This document shows, one piece after another, positions 5,698 to 12,488 of a stretch of DNA of 12,488 bases. The stretch comes from JAVVTQ01 sp036653595. Lineage in GTDB: Bacteria > Bacillota > Clostridia > Oscillospirales > Ruminococcaceae. How positions within the stretch are numbered: position 1 is the stretch's first letter; every line of letters starts with the position of its first letter. The stretch is taken from contig JAVVTQ010000043.1 of NCBI GenBank assembly GCA_036653595.1, positions 1-12,488 of the forward strand. Reading direction: 5' to 3'. A program made the translations under genes and the position numbers. The notes under the pieces were generated by a model. It did no database searches. It was given only the letters and a program-made list of their open reading frames with translations, and was not told the origin of the DNA.

Positions 5698-6510
5698 ATG
5701 AAAAAGCTAATCGCAATCACTCTTACTCTCGCACTGTGCATCGGTACACTCGCAGGCTGCGGCACTGCGGCGTCGACTTCCTCAAAGCTCTCTCTCGGCG
5801 GCTCTACGTCGGTGGAAAAGGTTATTCAGGCCATGATGGAAGCCTATATGGCCGAAAATGAAGACATCAAAATCACCTATGCGCCTACAGGCTCCAGCAC
5901 GGGAATTCAAGGTGTGAATGACGGCACTCTCGACATTGGCCTCTCGAGCAGAAGCTTAAAGGCTGAGGAAAAAGCCACTCTGACGGAAACGGTGTTTGCG
6001 CTGGACGGAATCGCAGTCATCGTGAACAGCAAAAATGCAGTGACAGACCTATCCATTGAGACGCTCGCAAAAATCTATAAAGGTGAGGTCACCAACTGGA
6101 AGGATGTCGGTGGCTCGGACAGCGAAATTGTTGTCATCGGGCGCGATGCCGCGTCGGGAACGCGCGACGGCTTTGAGAGCATCGTGAATGTCAAGGAGGA
6201 ATGTGTCTATGCGGAAGAGCAAGCCTCGACAGGTGCGGTTGTAGCCTCTGTGCAGTCGAACGCAGGCGCAATAGGCTATGTGTCGCTTTCCTCAGTGGAC
6301 AGCTCCGTCAAGGCCTTGACTATCGACGGCGTAATTGCGAGCGAGCAGAGCGTAAAGGACGGTTCATATAAAATTCAGCGCCCGTTTGTTTTTGCAACAA
6401 AAACCGGTGCGATGAGCGAAGCCGCCAAAGCCTTTATAGATTGGGCAGTCAGCGCAAACACAACCGAGCTTGTGAAAAATGCCGGCGCTGTGCCCATCGC
6501 CAAGCCGTAA
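5698..6510 (+). CDS. pstS: PstS, phosphate-binding lipoprotein of the Pst ABC transporter
   Basis: 270 residues. It captures inorganic phosphate outside the membrane and hands it to PstC/PstA. A lipoprotein signal ends in the lipobox LAGC (Cys21, the expected lipid anchor), as usual in Gram-positives. Phosphate-binding motifs are visible: GSTSV (35-39), TGSSTGI (64-70), and SGTRD (153-157) whose Ser/Thr/Arg grip the phosphate; IYKGEVTNWKDVGG (126-139) is a family hallmark. ATG 5698 follows AAAAGGA at seven bases. First gene of the pst-pho operon and followed by a terminator-like hairpin, so it is probably made in excess over the channel subunits. Expected to be induced by phosphate starvation through PhoP. 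Confidence 0.96.
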   Translation: MKKLIAITLTLALCIGTLAGCGTAASTSSKLSLGGSTSVEKVIQAMMEAYMAENEDIKITYAPTGSSTGIQGVNDGTLDIGLSSRSLKAEEKATLTETVFALDGIAVIVNSKNAVTDLSIETLAKIYKGEVTNWKDVGGSDSEIVVIGRDAASGTRDGFESIVNVKEECVYAEEQASTGAVVASVQSNAGAIGYVSLSSVDSSVKALTIDGVIASEQSVKDGSYKIQRPFVFATKTGAMSEAAKAFIDWAVSANTTELVKNAGAVPIAKP

Positions 6511-6531
6511 GAATTGCACTGTGCGCAAAAG

Positions 6532-6558
6532 CCCTCGGCAAGCGAGCCGGGGGTTTTT
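6532..6558 (+). terminator. Intercistronic terminator-like hairpin between pstS and pstC
   Basis: An 8-bp stem (6532-6539 with 6546-6553, CCCTCGGC / GCCGGGGG, one U-G pair), 6-base loop, then TTTTT. It begins 22 bases after the pstS stop. Its place suggests partial termination, lowering pstCAB relative to pstS; a stem-loop at the equivalent place in the B. subtilis pst operon has this role. Confidence 0.7.
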
Positions 6559-6583
6559 CAAAATCAGCGAAGGGACACGCAAT

Positions 6584-7462
6584 ATGAAGACCAAACAATT
6601 TGTCGAAAAATTGATGAATGGCATTTTTTTTACCTGTGGGATGGTTGCAATCGCGTTTGTGCTGCTCATCACGGTGTATATGCTCATATCGGGAATACCC
6701 GCGATCCGACAGGTGGGGCTGTTTGACTTTTTGCTCGGCACCGACTGGAATCCCGCTTCTGTCAAAAACCAGCAGCTCGGAATTTTGCCGCTTATTTTGA
6801 CGAGTGTATATGGCACTCTGGGCGCCGTTGTAATCGGGGTTCCTATCGGTCTGCTGACAGCGGTATTTTTGGCAAAGGTGGCATCGCCGCGCGTGGCGGG
6901 CATTGTGCGCCCGGCGGTGGAGCTTCTCAGCGGAATACCAAGCGTCGTATACGGTCTTCTCGGAATTATGGTGCTTGTGCCGGCTGTGGCAAAGGTCTTT
7001 CATTTGTCAAAAGGGTCAGGGCTTTTCTCGGCTATTATCGTGCTTGCGGTCATGATTTTACCTTCCATTATAGCGGTCAGCGAAACCGCGCTGCGCAGCG
7101 TGCCGTCCGAATATGAGGAAGCAAGCCTTGCGCTTGGTGCAAGCCGAATGGAAACGGTATTCAAAGTGAGTCTGCCTGCCGCAAAAAGCGGTATTGCTGC
7201 GGGAATTGTCCTCGGAGTGGGGCGTGCAATCGGTGAAGCCATGGCGGTCATGATGGTCGCTGGCAATGTTGCCAATATGCCGAGTCTGTTCAAAAGCGTA
7301 TCTTTTTTAACTACGGCTGTGGCAAAGGACATGGGCTATGCGAGTGGTCTGCACCGACAGGCGCTCTTCTCAATTGCGCTCGTGCTCTTCTGCTTTATCC
7401 TTATTATCAACGCGATGATGAACCTCGCCTTGAAGAAAAAGGAGGGCGAAAAAGATGCGTAA
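6584..7462 (+). CDS. pstC: PstC, phosphate ABC transporter permease
   Basis: 292 residues with about six membrane helices; with PstA it forms the phosphate channel. Conserved stretches: GTLGAVVIGVPIGLLTAVFL (78-97), LSGIPSVVYGLLG (115-127), and the cytoplasmic EAA loop that docks on PstB, EEASLALGASR...GVGRAIGEAMAV (178-222). The frame is open further upstream, but ATG 6584 is chosen because AAGGGA lies eight bases before it and because an earlier start would overlap pstS and the hairpin. Its stop overlaps the start of pstA by eight bases, implying coupled translation of the two channel halves. Confidence 0.95.
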   Translation: MKTKQFVEKLMNGIFFTCGMVAIAFVLLITVYMLISGIPAIRQVGLFDFLLGTDWNPASVKNQQLGILPLILTSVYGTLGAVVIGVPIGLLTAVFLAKVASPRVAGIVRPAVELLSGIPSVVYGLLGIMVLVPAVAKVFHLSKGSGLFSAIIVLAVMILPSIIAVSETALRSVPSEYEEASLALGASRMETVFKVSLPAAKSGIAAGIVLGVGRAIGEAMAVMMVAGNVANMPSLFKSVSFLTTAVAKDMGYASGLHRQALFSIALVLFCFILIINAMMNLALKKKEGEKDA

Positions 7463-8303
7463 CAGGCGCAAGCTCTACAGCGGCGTTCTAATGGCTCTCA
7501 TCTGGTTTGCGGCCGGGTTCACAGTGCTGCTGCTCGTTGTGATGATAGGATATATTCTTGTGCGAGGCATTCCCTACATCAACTGGCAGTTTCTTTCAAC
7601 GGCATCCAGTGCGCTGAACAACACCATAGGCATTCTGCCCAATATTTTAAACACGCTTTATGTGATTTTGCTATCGCTCTTAATTGTGCTTCCGCTGGGT
7701 ATCGGCGCGGCCGTTTACCTCAATGAATATGCACAAAGTCGTCGCCTTGTCCAAATAATTGAAAGCACCGTGGAGATTTTGGCTGCGATTCCCTCCATCA
7801 TCTACGGGTTGGTTGGCATGTTGTTTTTTTCAAATTTTTTAAAGCTGCAAATGAGCCTGCTTTCAGGCTGTCTCACGCTGGTTATCATGATTTTGCCCAC
7901 CATAATTCGCACCACCCAGGAGAGCCTCAAGACGGTGCCGACCTCATACCGTGAAGGTGCGCTTGCCCTCGGCGCGACAAGGTGGCATACAATCAGGACA
8001 ATTGTGGTGCCGTGCTCGTTGGACGGCATAGTCACCGGTTCTATTCTGGCAATAGGGCGCATCGTCGGGGAAAGCGCTGCCCTGCTCTTCACAGCGGGGC
8101 TTGCAGCTGGCGCTGTCACAAATATCTTCTCTGCATATAAAAGCAGCGGTGGCACACTTTCAGTGGCGCTTTATATGTATGTGTCGGAGCGCGGAAACTT
8201 TGACGCAGGCTTTGCCATCGCAGTCATTTTACTGCTGCTTGTGCTGCTATTGAATGGCGCAGCAAAGCTTGCACAAAAAAAGCTTAAACAGCGGCAGCGC
8301 TGA
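7455..8303 (+). CDS. pstA: PstA, phosphate ABC transporter permease
   Basis: 282 residues, about six membrane helices, paralogous to PstC. Family marks: GIGAAVYLNEYA (82-93), ILAAIPSIIYGLVGMLFF (108-125), and the EAA loop YREGALALGATRWHT followed by GRIVGESAALLFTAG (165-215). The ATG lies inside the 3' end of pstC (overlap 7455-7462) with GGAGGG in the pstC coding sequence as ribosome site, so expression is likely coupled. A 40-base gap with no terminator leads to pstB. The basic C-terminus (KLAQKKLKQRQR) fits a cytoplasmic end. Confidence 0.95.
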   Translation: MRNRRKLYSGVLMALIWFAAGFTVLLLVVMIGYILVRGIPYINWQFLSTASSALNNTIGILPNILNTLYVILLSLLIVLPLGIGAAVYLNEYAQSRRLVQIIESTVEILAAIPSIIYGLVGMLFFSNFLKLQMSLLSGCLTLVIMILPTIIRTTQESLKTVPTSYREGALALGATRWHTIRTIVVPCSLDGIVTGSILAIGRIVGESAALLFTAGLAAGAVTNIFSAYKSSGGTLSVALYMYVSERGNFDAGFAIAVILLLLVLLLNGAAKLAQKKLKQRQR

Positions 8304-8343
8304 GTACCTGCAATAAACCGCTTTGGAAAGGAAATCTGACGGT

Positions 8344-9114
8344 ATGATAACAACCCAAAACCCCGCGCTTATCCACACAAGTGCGCTTCAACTTTATTAT
8401 GGGGAATTTCACGCGCTGAAAGACATCACAATGGACATTGCGCAAAAGCAAATCACTGCGTTTATCGGGCCCTCCGGCTGCGGAAAATCCAGTTTTCTCA
8501 AAACAATCAACCGCATGAATGACCTTGTTCCCGGAGTGCGGATTGAAGGAAAAGTAACATTTCACGACAAGGACATCTATACGCGAGACGTCGACGTGAC
8601 ACAGCTTCGCAAGAGCATCGGCATGGTGTTTCAAAAGCCGAATCCTTTTCCCATGAGCATTTATGAAAATGTAGCCTACGGACCGCGTCTGCACGAGCGC
8701 TGCTCGCGTGCAAGACAGGACGAAATTGTTGAGCAAAGTCTGCGCAAAGCAGCGCTTTTCGACGAGGTAAAGGACCGCTTGAAGAAAAGCGCGCTGGGGC
8801 TTTCGGGCGGCCAGCAGCAGCGGCTCTGCATTGCGCGCGCTCTCGCTGTACAGCCTGAAGTCCTGTTGATGGATGAGCCGACAAGCGCCCTGGATCCGAT
8901 TTCGACTTCTAAAATAGAAGAGCTGGCAATGGAGCTGAAAAAAGATTATACTATCATTATTGTGACGCACAATATGCAGCAGGCCGTTCGCATTTCCGAC
9001 AATACCGCGTTCTTTCTTCTGGGTGAGGTTGTCGAATTTGCGGACACCGAAAAGCTCTTCAGCATACCTTTTGATAAGCGCACTGAGGACTATATAACAG
9101 GGAGGTTTGGCTGA
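8344..9114 (+). CDS. pstB: PstB, phosphate ABC transporter ATPase
   Basis: 256 residues from ATG 8344; this start gives the usual PstB length, and GGAAAGGAAA lies upstream at 8325-8334. An in-frame TTG at 8323 would add seven residues but places the ribosome site inside the gene. All ATPase motifs are intact: Walker A GPSGCGKSS (42-50), Q-loop Gln97 in VFQKPNPFP (a PstB hallmark), signature LSGGQQQR (153-160), Walker B VLLMDEPTSALDP (173-185), and the H-loop His209. It sits on the cytoplasmic face of PstC/PstA and powers uptake. The GGAGG for phoU lies within its last codons. Confidence 0.97.
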   Translation: MITTQNPALIHTSALQLYYGEFHALKDITMDIAQKQITAFIGPSGCGKSSFLKTINRMNDLVPGVRIEGKVTFHDKDIYTRDVDVTQLRKSIGMVFQKPNPFPMSIYENVAYGPRLHERCSRARQDEIVEQSLRKAALFDEVKDRLKKSALGLSGGQQQRLCIARALAVQPEVLLMDEPTSALDPISTSKIEELAMELKKDYTIIIVTHNMQQAVRISDNTAFFLLGEVVEFADTEKLFSIPFDKRTEDYITGRFG

Positions 9115-9117
9115 GTT

Positions 9118-9810
9118 ATGCGCATTACTTTTGATGAACAGCTTCGCTTGCTCAATAAAGAGCTTACCTATATGGGCGCTCTTTGCGAGACGGCCATTGC
9201 AACCGCGGCAAAGGCTCTTTTGGACGGGGATATATCACTCACGCGACAGGTTCTGGTTGCCGATGAAGAGATTGACCGCAAAGAGAGAGAAATAGAGGCT
9301 CTTTGCTTGAGGCTTCTCTTGCAGCAGCAGCCTGTGGCGCGCGATCTGCGCCAAATTTCCGCTGCGCTGAAAATGATCACCGACATGGAGCGCATCGGCG
9401 ATCAGGCGGCTGACATTGCGGAAATTATCACTATGGCAAACATAGACGCCGACGATGATACGCTTCATATACGCGAAATGGCAGAGGCGACCATAGACAT
9501 GGTCAGCACCAGCATCGACGCCTTTGTGCACAAGGACATCGAACTGGCGCAGCGAGTCATAAGCATGGACGACAAGGTTGACAATCTGTTCAGCGCAATC
9601 AAAAACGGCCTTATTGCGCTTCTCGCCAAAGGCGCATCCGACGGCGAAACAGCCATCGATATACTGATGATTGCAAAGTATTTTGAGCGCATCGGGGACC
9701 ATGCGACCAACATTGCCGAATGGGTGGTTTTCAGCCTCACCGGCAGCCATAAAAGCCTGCCCACTGAACAGGCCGGCCAATTAGAACACAATAATCCTGT
9801 CAACAAGTGA
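9118..9810 (+). CDS. phoU: PhoU, phosphate signalling regulator
   Basis: 230 residues, all-helical, with the two PhoU repeats each holding the metal-cluster motif: DMERIGDQAADI (89-100) and YFERIGDHATNIAEW (188-202). PhoU bridges the Pst transporter and PhoR, keeping the kinase inactive when phosphate is plentiful. ATG 9118 lies three bases after the pstB stop, with GGAGG at 9101-9105. The gap to phoP is 13 bases. The opening FDEQLRLLNKEL is typical of the family. Confidence 0.95.
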   Translation: MRITFDEQLRLLNKELTYMGALCETAIATAAKALLDGDISLTRQVLVADEEIDRKEREIEALCLRLLLQQQPVARDLRQISAALKMITDMERIGDQAADIAEIITMANIDADDDTLHIREMAEATIDMVSTSIDAFVHKDIELAQRVISMDDKVDNLFSAIKNGLIALLAKGASDGETAIDILMIAKYFERIGDHATNIAEWVVFSLTGSHKSLPTEQAGQLEHNNPVNK

Positions 9811-9823
9811 GAGGTGTATCAAA

Positions 9824-10513
9824 ATGATTTTCTGCGTGGAGGACGACGATTCCATTCGTCAGCTTGAAATCTATGCGCTTGAGGGTGCCGGTCTTTCGGC
9901 GCGCGGCTTTTCCGATGCCGAAAGCCTTTGGAATGCGCTCAGCGGATGTACTCCCGAGCTTATTCTTCTCGATATTATGCTGCAAGGAGAGGACGGCCTT
10001 TCCATTTTACGCCGCCTGCGAGCGAACCGCGCTACAGCCCTTGTTCCGGTTTTGATAGCCTCTGCAAAGGGCGCTGAATATGACAAGGTGCTGGGGCTTG
10101 ACAGCGGTGCGGACGATTATATCGCAAAGCCCTTTGGAATGATGGAGCTTGTAGCGCGTGTAAAAGCGCTTCGGCGAAGAACGGACGCCGCGCTCGGGGT
10201 CACAGATACTCTTTCTGTCGGAAGCATAACCTTGCATACGGCACAGCACAAAGTATATGTTAACGGCGCTGAGATTTTCCTGACCTTCAAGGAATTTTCT
10301 ATTTTGAAGCTGCTGATGCAAAGCCCCGAGCATGTATTTGGCCGCGACGCTCTTCTAGCAGAGGTATGGGGCTATGATTTTGACGGCGAAACACGCACAG
10401 TAGATGTGCATATGCGCACGCTGCGCTCAAAGTTGGGCGCGGCAGCTGCCCAGATGCAAACAGTGCGCGGTGTTGGATATCGCGTCAGTGCCGCGACAGA
10501 ACAGGAGCAATAA
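9824..10513 (+). CDS. phoP: PhoP/PhoB-type response regulator, OmpR family
   Basis: 229 residues. Receiver domain (1-115): acidic pocket Glu6/Asp7/Asp8, phospho-acceptor Asp50 in LILLDIM, Ser80 and Lys102 in IAKPF. C-terminal winged helix (about 135-225) with FLTFKEFSILKLL, VWGYDF and RTVDVHMRTLRSKLG, the OmpR-class DNA-recognition helix. Position between phoU and a PhoR-like kinase identifies it as the phosphate regulator, named PhoP or PhoB in different species. AGAGG lies upstream of ATG 9824. Its TAA overlaps the next ATG (TAATG). It is expected to bind the Pho-box-like repeats before pstS and so promote its own transcription. Confidence 0.95.
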   Translation: MIFCVEDDDSIRQLEIYALEGAGLSARGFSDAESLWNALSGCTPELILLDIMLQGEDGLSILRRLRANRATALVPVLIASAKGAEYDKVLGLDSGADDYIAKPFGMMELVARVKALRRRTDAALGVTDTLSVGSITLHTAQHKVYVNGAEIFLTFKEFSILKLLMQSPEHVFGRDALLAEVWGYDFDGETRTVDVHMRTLRSKLGAAAAQMQTVRGVGYRVSAATEQEQ

Positions 10514-12174
10514 TGGAAAAACGCATCAACCACAGCCTGTGCTTTTTGAGCGTGGCGGCAGCACTGCTCTGCAGCGTGCTTATTTTCTGCGTGATGCAGA
10601 TAAACACAAATGCGCAGATGAAGCAGTCGGTGCGCGAGAGTGCGCAGACCTTGGCAGAGGTCTTTAACTCTGAGATTTTAGAGCCGGAGAAGCTTTCGTT
10701 AAAGGAAAAAAACACCCAGCGAGTGACATGGCTCACAGAGGACGGTGCTGTTTTATATGACACTGCCGGTGCGCTCGGCAGTCATGCGGACAGACCTGAA
10801 TTTCGCGCCGCGCTGAAGAACGGCTTTGGCGACAGCACGCGGCTTTCAGATACACTTCGCCGCGAAACTTATTACTACGCGCTGCGCCTCTCGGACGGGA
10901 GCGTGCTGCGGGTGTCCAGCACAACCGACAGCACATTTTCGCGCATGGTATCATGCGTTCCGTTTGTGCTCATGGCGCTGATTCTTGTGGCGGTTCTCGC
11001 CGCCTTTGCTTCCTCAGCGCTGACCAAAAAAATCATGGCGCCCATAGAGCGCATTGATGTAGAGCATCCCCTTAACAACGAAGTGTACGATGAATTCGCG
11101 CCGCTTTTGCGCCGCATTGACCACCAGAATTCTCAGCTTTCCGCACAGCTCGACACCGTGCGCGAAATGCGCGACGATTTGTCGGATATCATGGAGACTA
11201 TGAGCGAGGGACTTGTCGTTCTCAGCGACAACGGCACAGTGTTAAGCGCAAATACAAGCGTGCTGCAATTGTTCGGGCAAACATGCGACGAGGTGCAAGG
11301 GCGGCCGCTGCTCGTCTTACACCGTGATGCAAAATTTGTGGCACTCGCAAATGCGGCGGAGCAAAAGCAGAATTTGCAGGTTCAGCTTCGTCTGGGAGCG
11401 CGTGTGTATCGCGCAGTTCTGTCACAAGCAGTGCGCGGCGGAAGCATCCTGATGATTGTGGATGAAACCGAAAAATGCGAGGCAGAGCAGCTTCGCAGGG
11501 AGTTTTCAGCCAATGTTTCGCACGAGTTGAAGACACCTCTGCAATCAATTCTGGGCTATGCCGAGCTTCTTCAAAACGGCATTGTAAAGGATGAGGACAA
11601 GCCGAAATTCTACGAGAACATATATTGCGAGTGCCGTCGGCTCATCGCCTTGGTGCAGGACATCATCGATTTATCGCGCCTCGACGAGGGCGCACAGGGA
11701 TTTTCAAATATTCCAATGACCCGCGTAGACCTGCTTGAGCTGGCGCAAAGCAATGCGGAGGCACTTGCTGACAAGGCCGAGAAAAAGAATGTGTCCATGA
11801 GCGTTTCGGGTGAACCGGCCCTTGTTGAGGGCGTGTCCGGTCTTTTGGGGGAGCTGATTTACAATCTTATGGACAACGCAGTGACCTACAACCGCCCCGG
11901 GGGAAGTGTCAGCGTGCTTGTTTCCACCGCAGACGGTAAATGCACCGTCACAGTTAGTGACACGGGTCTGGGTATTCCCGCCGAGCATCAGCCACGCGTG
12001 TTTGAGCGCTTTTACCGCGTTGACAAAAGCCATTCCCGCGCCACAGGAGGCACCGGACTGGGGCTGTCCATTGTCAAGCATGTGGCCGCTCTGCACGGTG
12101 CAGCGCTCAATTTGCAAAGCAGGGAAAACTTCGGCACCACTGTCACAGTCACATTTTCAGCGAGTACAAAATAG
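10513..12174 (+). CDS. phoR: PhoR-type membrane sensor histidine kinase
   Basis: 553 residues. Two membrane helices (about 9-31 and 148-170) enclose an external Cache/PDC-like domain (about 32-147, with WLTEDGAVLYDTAG and HADRPEFRAAL, typical of Firmicute PhoR). A short, poorly conserved HAMP-like linker (171-215), then a PAS domain (about 225-320, DIMETMSEGLVVLSDNG). HisKA with the phospho-acceptor His337 in FSANVSHELKTPLQ. ATPase domain with N box NLMDNAVTYN (451-460), G1 DTGLGIP (483-489), F box ERFYR (498-502) and G2 GGTGLGL (512-518). It should phosphorylate PhoP at Asp50 during phosphate limitation, restrained by PhoU and PstB. It starts in a one-base overlap with phoP, with AGGAG just upstream. 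Last gene of the operon. Confidence 0.95.
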   Translation: MEKRINHSLCFLSVAAALLCSVLIFCVMQINTNAQMKQSVRESAQTLAEVFNSEILEPEKLSLKEKNTQRVTWLTEDGAVLYDTAGALGSHADRPEFRAALKNGFGDSTRLSDTLRRETYYYALRLSDGSVLRVSSTTDSTFSRMVSCVPFVLMALILVAVLAAFASSALTKKIMAPIERIDVEHPLNNEVYDEFAPLLRRIDHQNSQLSAQLDTVREMRDDLSDIMETMSEGLVVLSDNGTVLSANTSVLQLFGQTCDEVQGRPLLVLHRDAKFVALANAAEQKQNLQVQLRLGARVYRAVLSQAVRGGSILMIVDETEKCEAEQLRREFSANVSHELKTPLQSILGYAELLQNGIVKDEDKPKFYENIYCECRRLIALVQDIIDLSRLDEGAQGFSNIPMTRVDLLELAQSNAEALADKAEKKNVSMSVSGEPALVEGVSGLLGELIYNLMDNAVTYNRPGGSVSVLVSTADGKCTVTVSDTGLGIPAEHQPRVFERFYRVDKSHSRATGGTGLGLSIVKHVAALHGAALNLQSRENFGTTVTVTFSASTK

Positions 12175-12195
12175 CTTGATTTGCAAGGCTTATGG

Positions 12196-12226
12196 CCGGC
12201 TGTGAAATTTCACGGCCGGTTTTTTT
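12196..12226 (+). terminator. Terminator of the pst-pho operon
   Basis: A 10-bp stem (12196-12205 with 12210-12219, CCGGCTGTGA / TCACGGCCGG), AATT loop, then seven T residues. The single U-G pair is favourable on plus-strand RNA. It lies 21 bases past the phoR stop. Confidence 0.88.
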
Positions 12227-12300
12227 ATGTTTATTTATGTTTTTTTCTTTTTTTTGCTTAATGGCAGAAGTTAGAGCGCCTCAAAGCACTGTCTGCAAAA

Positions 12301-12365
12301 GTTTTACCATCAATTTGCCGAAGCTGCGCTTCGTCTCGCGGCTTTGCCGCGACTATCGCTTCGCG
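12301..12365. repeat. Hairpin-rich 65-base repeat, copy 1
   Basis: This unit holds three consecutive small palindromes: GAAGC-tgc-GCTTC, CGCGGC-ttt-GCCGCG and CGC-ttc-GCG. It matches copy 2 (12412-12476) at 62 of 65 positions by direct comparison; two of the three differences fall in one hairpin loop. TACCAT (12305-12310) and ATGGTA (12370-12375) form an outer inverted pair around this copy. No coding frame explains it. Confidence 0.85.
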
Positions 12366-12390
12366 TTTTATGGTATGTGTTATAACAACC

Positions 12391-12406
12391 CCGAAGCTGC
12401 GCTTCG
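12391..12406. repeat. Fragment of the same repeat (first hairpin only)
   Basis: CCGAAGCTGCGCTTCG, identical to the first hairpin with its flanks in copies 1 and 2, stands alone between the two full copies. Confidence 0.75.
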
Positions 12407-12411
12407 AGAAC

Positions 12412-12476
12412 GTTTTATCATCAATTTGCCGAAGCTGCGCTTCGTCTCGCGGCTGCGCCGCGACTATCGCTTCGCG
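12412..12476. repeat. Hairpin-rich 65-base repeat, copy 2
   Basis: Second copy of the unit at 12301-12365 in the same orientation. Its middle hairpin loop is TGC instead of TTT, and its third hairpin is longer (CTATCGC-ttc-GCGATAG, 12463-12479). CAATTT (12422-12427) pairs with AAATTG (12481-12486), so the copy could fold as a closed three-arm structure. The array may continue past the right edge. Confidence 0.85.
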
Positions 12477-12488
12477 ATAGAAATTGTG

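Noticed and set aside
6364..7003. Minus-strand frames of 179 and 184 codons
   Set aside because: Antisense to pstS/pstC; composition typical of shadow frames.
8284..8970. Minus-strand 228-codon frame
   Set aside because: Antisense to pstB, whose ATPase motifs are all intact.
12301..12486. CRISPR array at the right edge
   Set aside because: There are only two copies, the units are 65 bases made of several palindromes, and there is no regular spacer pattern or nearby cas gene.

Overview
The window looks like chromosomal DNA from a low-to-mid GC Firmicute, most likely a member of the Clostridia. The reasons are a PstS lipoprotein with a Gram-positive style lipobox, a PhoP/PhoR pair with a Cache-type PhoR sensor region, strong AGGAGG-type ribosome binding sites, consensus sigma-A promoters with 17-18 base spacers, and many U-tailed intrinsic terminators. 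I cannot name a genus from the sequence alone.

Layout from left to right. (1) Positions 1-540, minus strand: the 5' end of a CNNM/CorC-type (DUF21, 'hemolysin family') membrane protein runs off the left edge. It is preceded by a consensus promoter and a leader of about 210 nt. That leader carries an Asp-rich 42-codon open frame running straight through an intrinsic terminator hairpin, an arrangement typical of transcription attenuation by a leader peptide. (2) Positions 541-894: no convincing gene; an orphan plus-strand terminator and a perfect 16-bp terminator closing the next minus-strand gene. (3) Positions 895-2537, minus strand: a visibly AT-rich two-gene unit, with a consensus promoter, a possible 55-residue Lys-rich small protein, and a polytopic membrane protein with GT-C glycosyltransferase character, the last two joined by a TAATG overlap. 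(4) Positions 2673-5430, plus strand: a membrane diguanylate cyclase with two tandem periplasmic solute-binding domains, its own promoter and a strong terminator. (5) Positions 5431-5697: a spacer with a candidate Pho box and a doubtful minus-strand open frame. (6) Positions 5698-12226, plus strand: a complete phosphate operon, pstS-pstC-pstA-pstB-phoU-phoP-phoR, ending in a strong terminator. (7) Positions 12227-12488: an AT-rich stretch followed by two 65-base copies of a hairpin-rich repeat at the right edge.

How the phosphate genes work together: PstS binds phosphate outside the cell, PstC and PstA form the membrane channel, and PstB drives import with ATP. PhoU links transporter state to the sensor kinase PhoR, which phosphorylates PhoP; PhoP presumably activates this operon through the Pho-box-like repeats upstream of pstS. 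A terminator-like hairpin between pstS and pstC probably sets a higher level of binding protein than of channel. Having sensor and regulator at the end of the operon they are expected to control implies positive feedback.

The most interesting item is the leader of the CNNM/CorC gene. An acidic nascent peptide that could abort translation at low Mg2+, combined with a terminator inside the same reading frame, would give Mg2+-dependent read-through into a probable Mg2+ exporter. This is a model from sequence, not a demonstrated mechanism.
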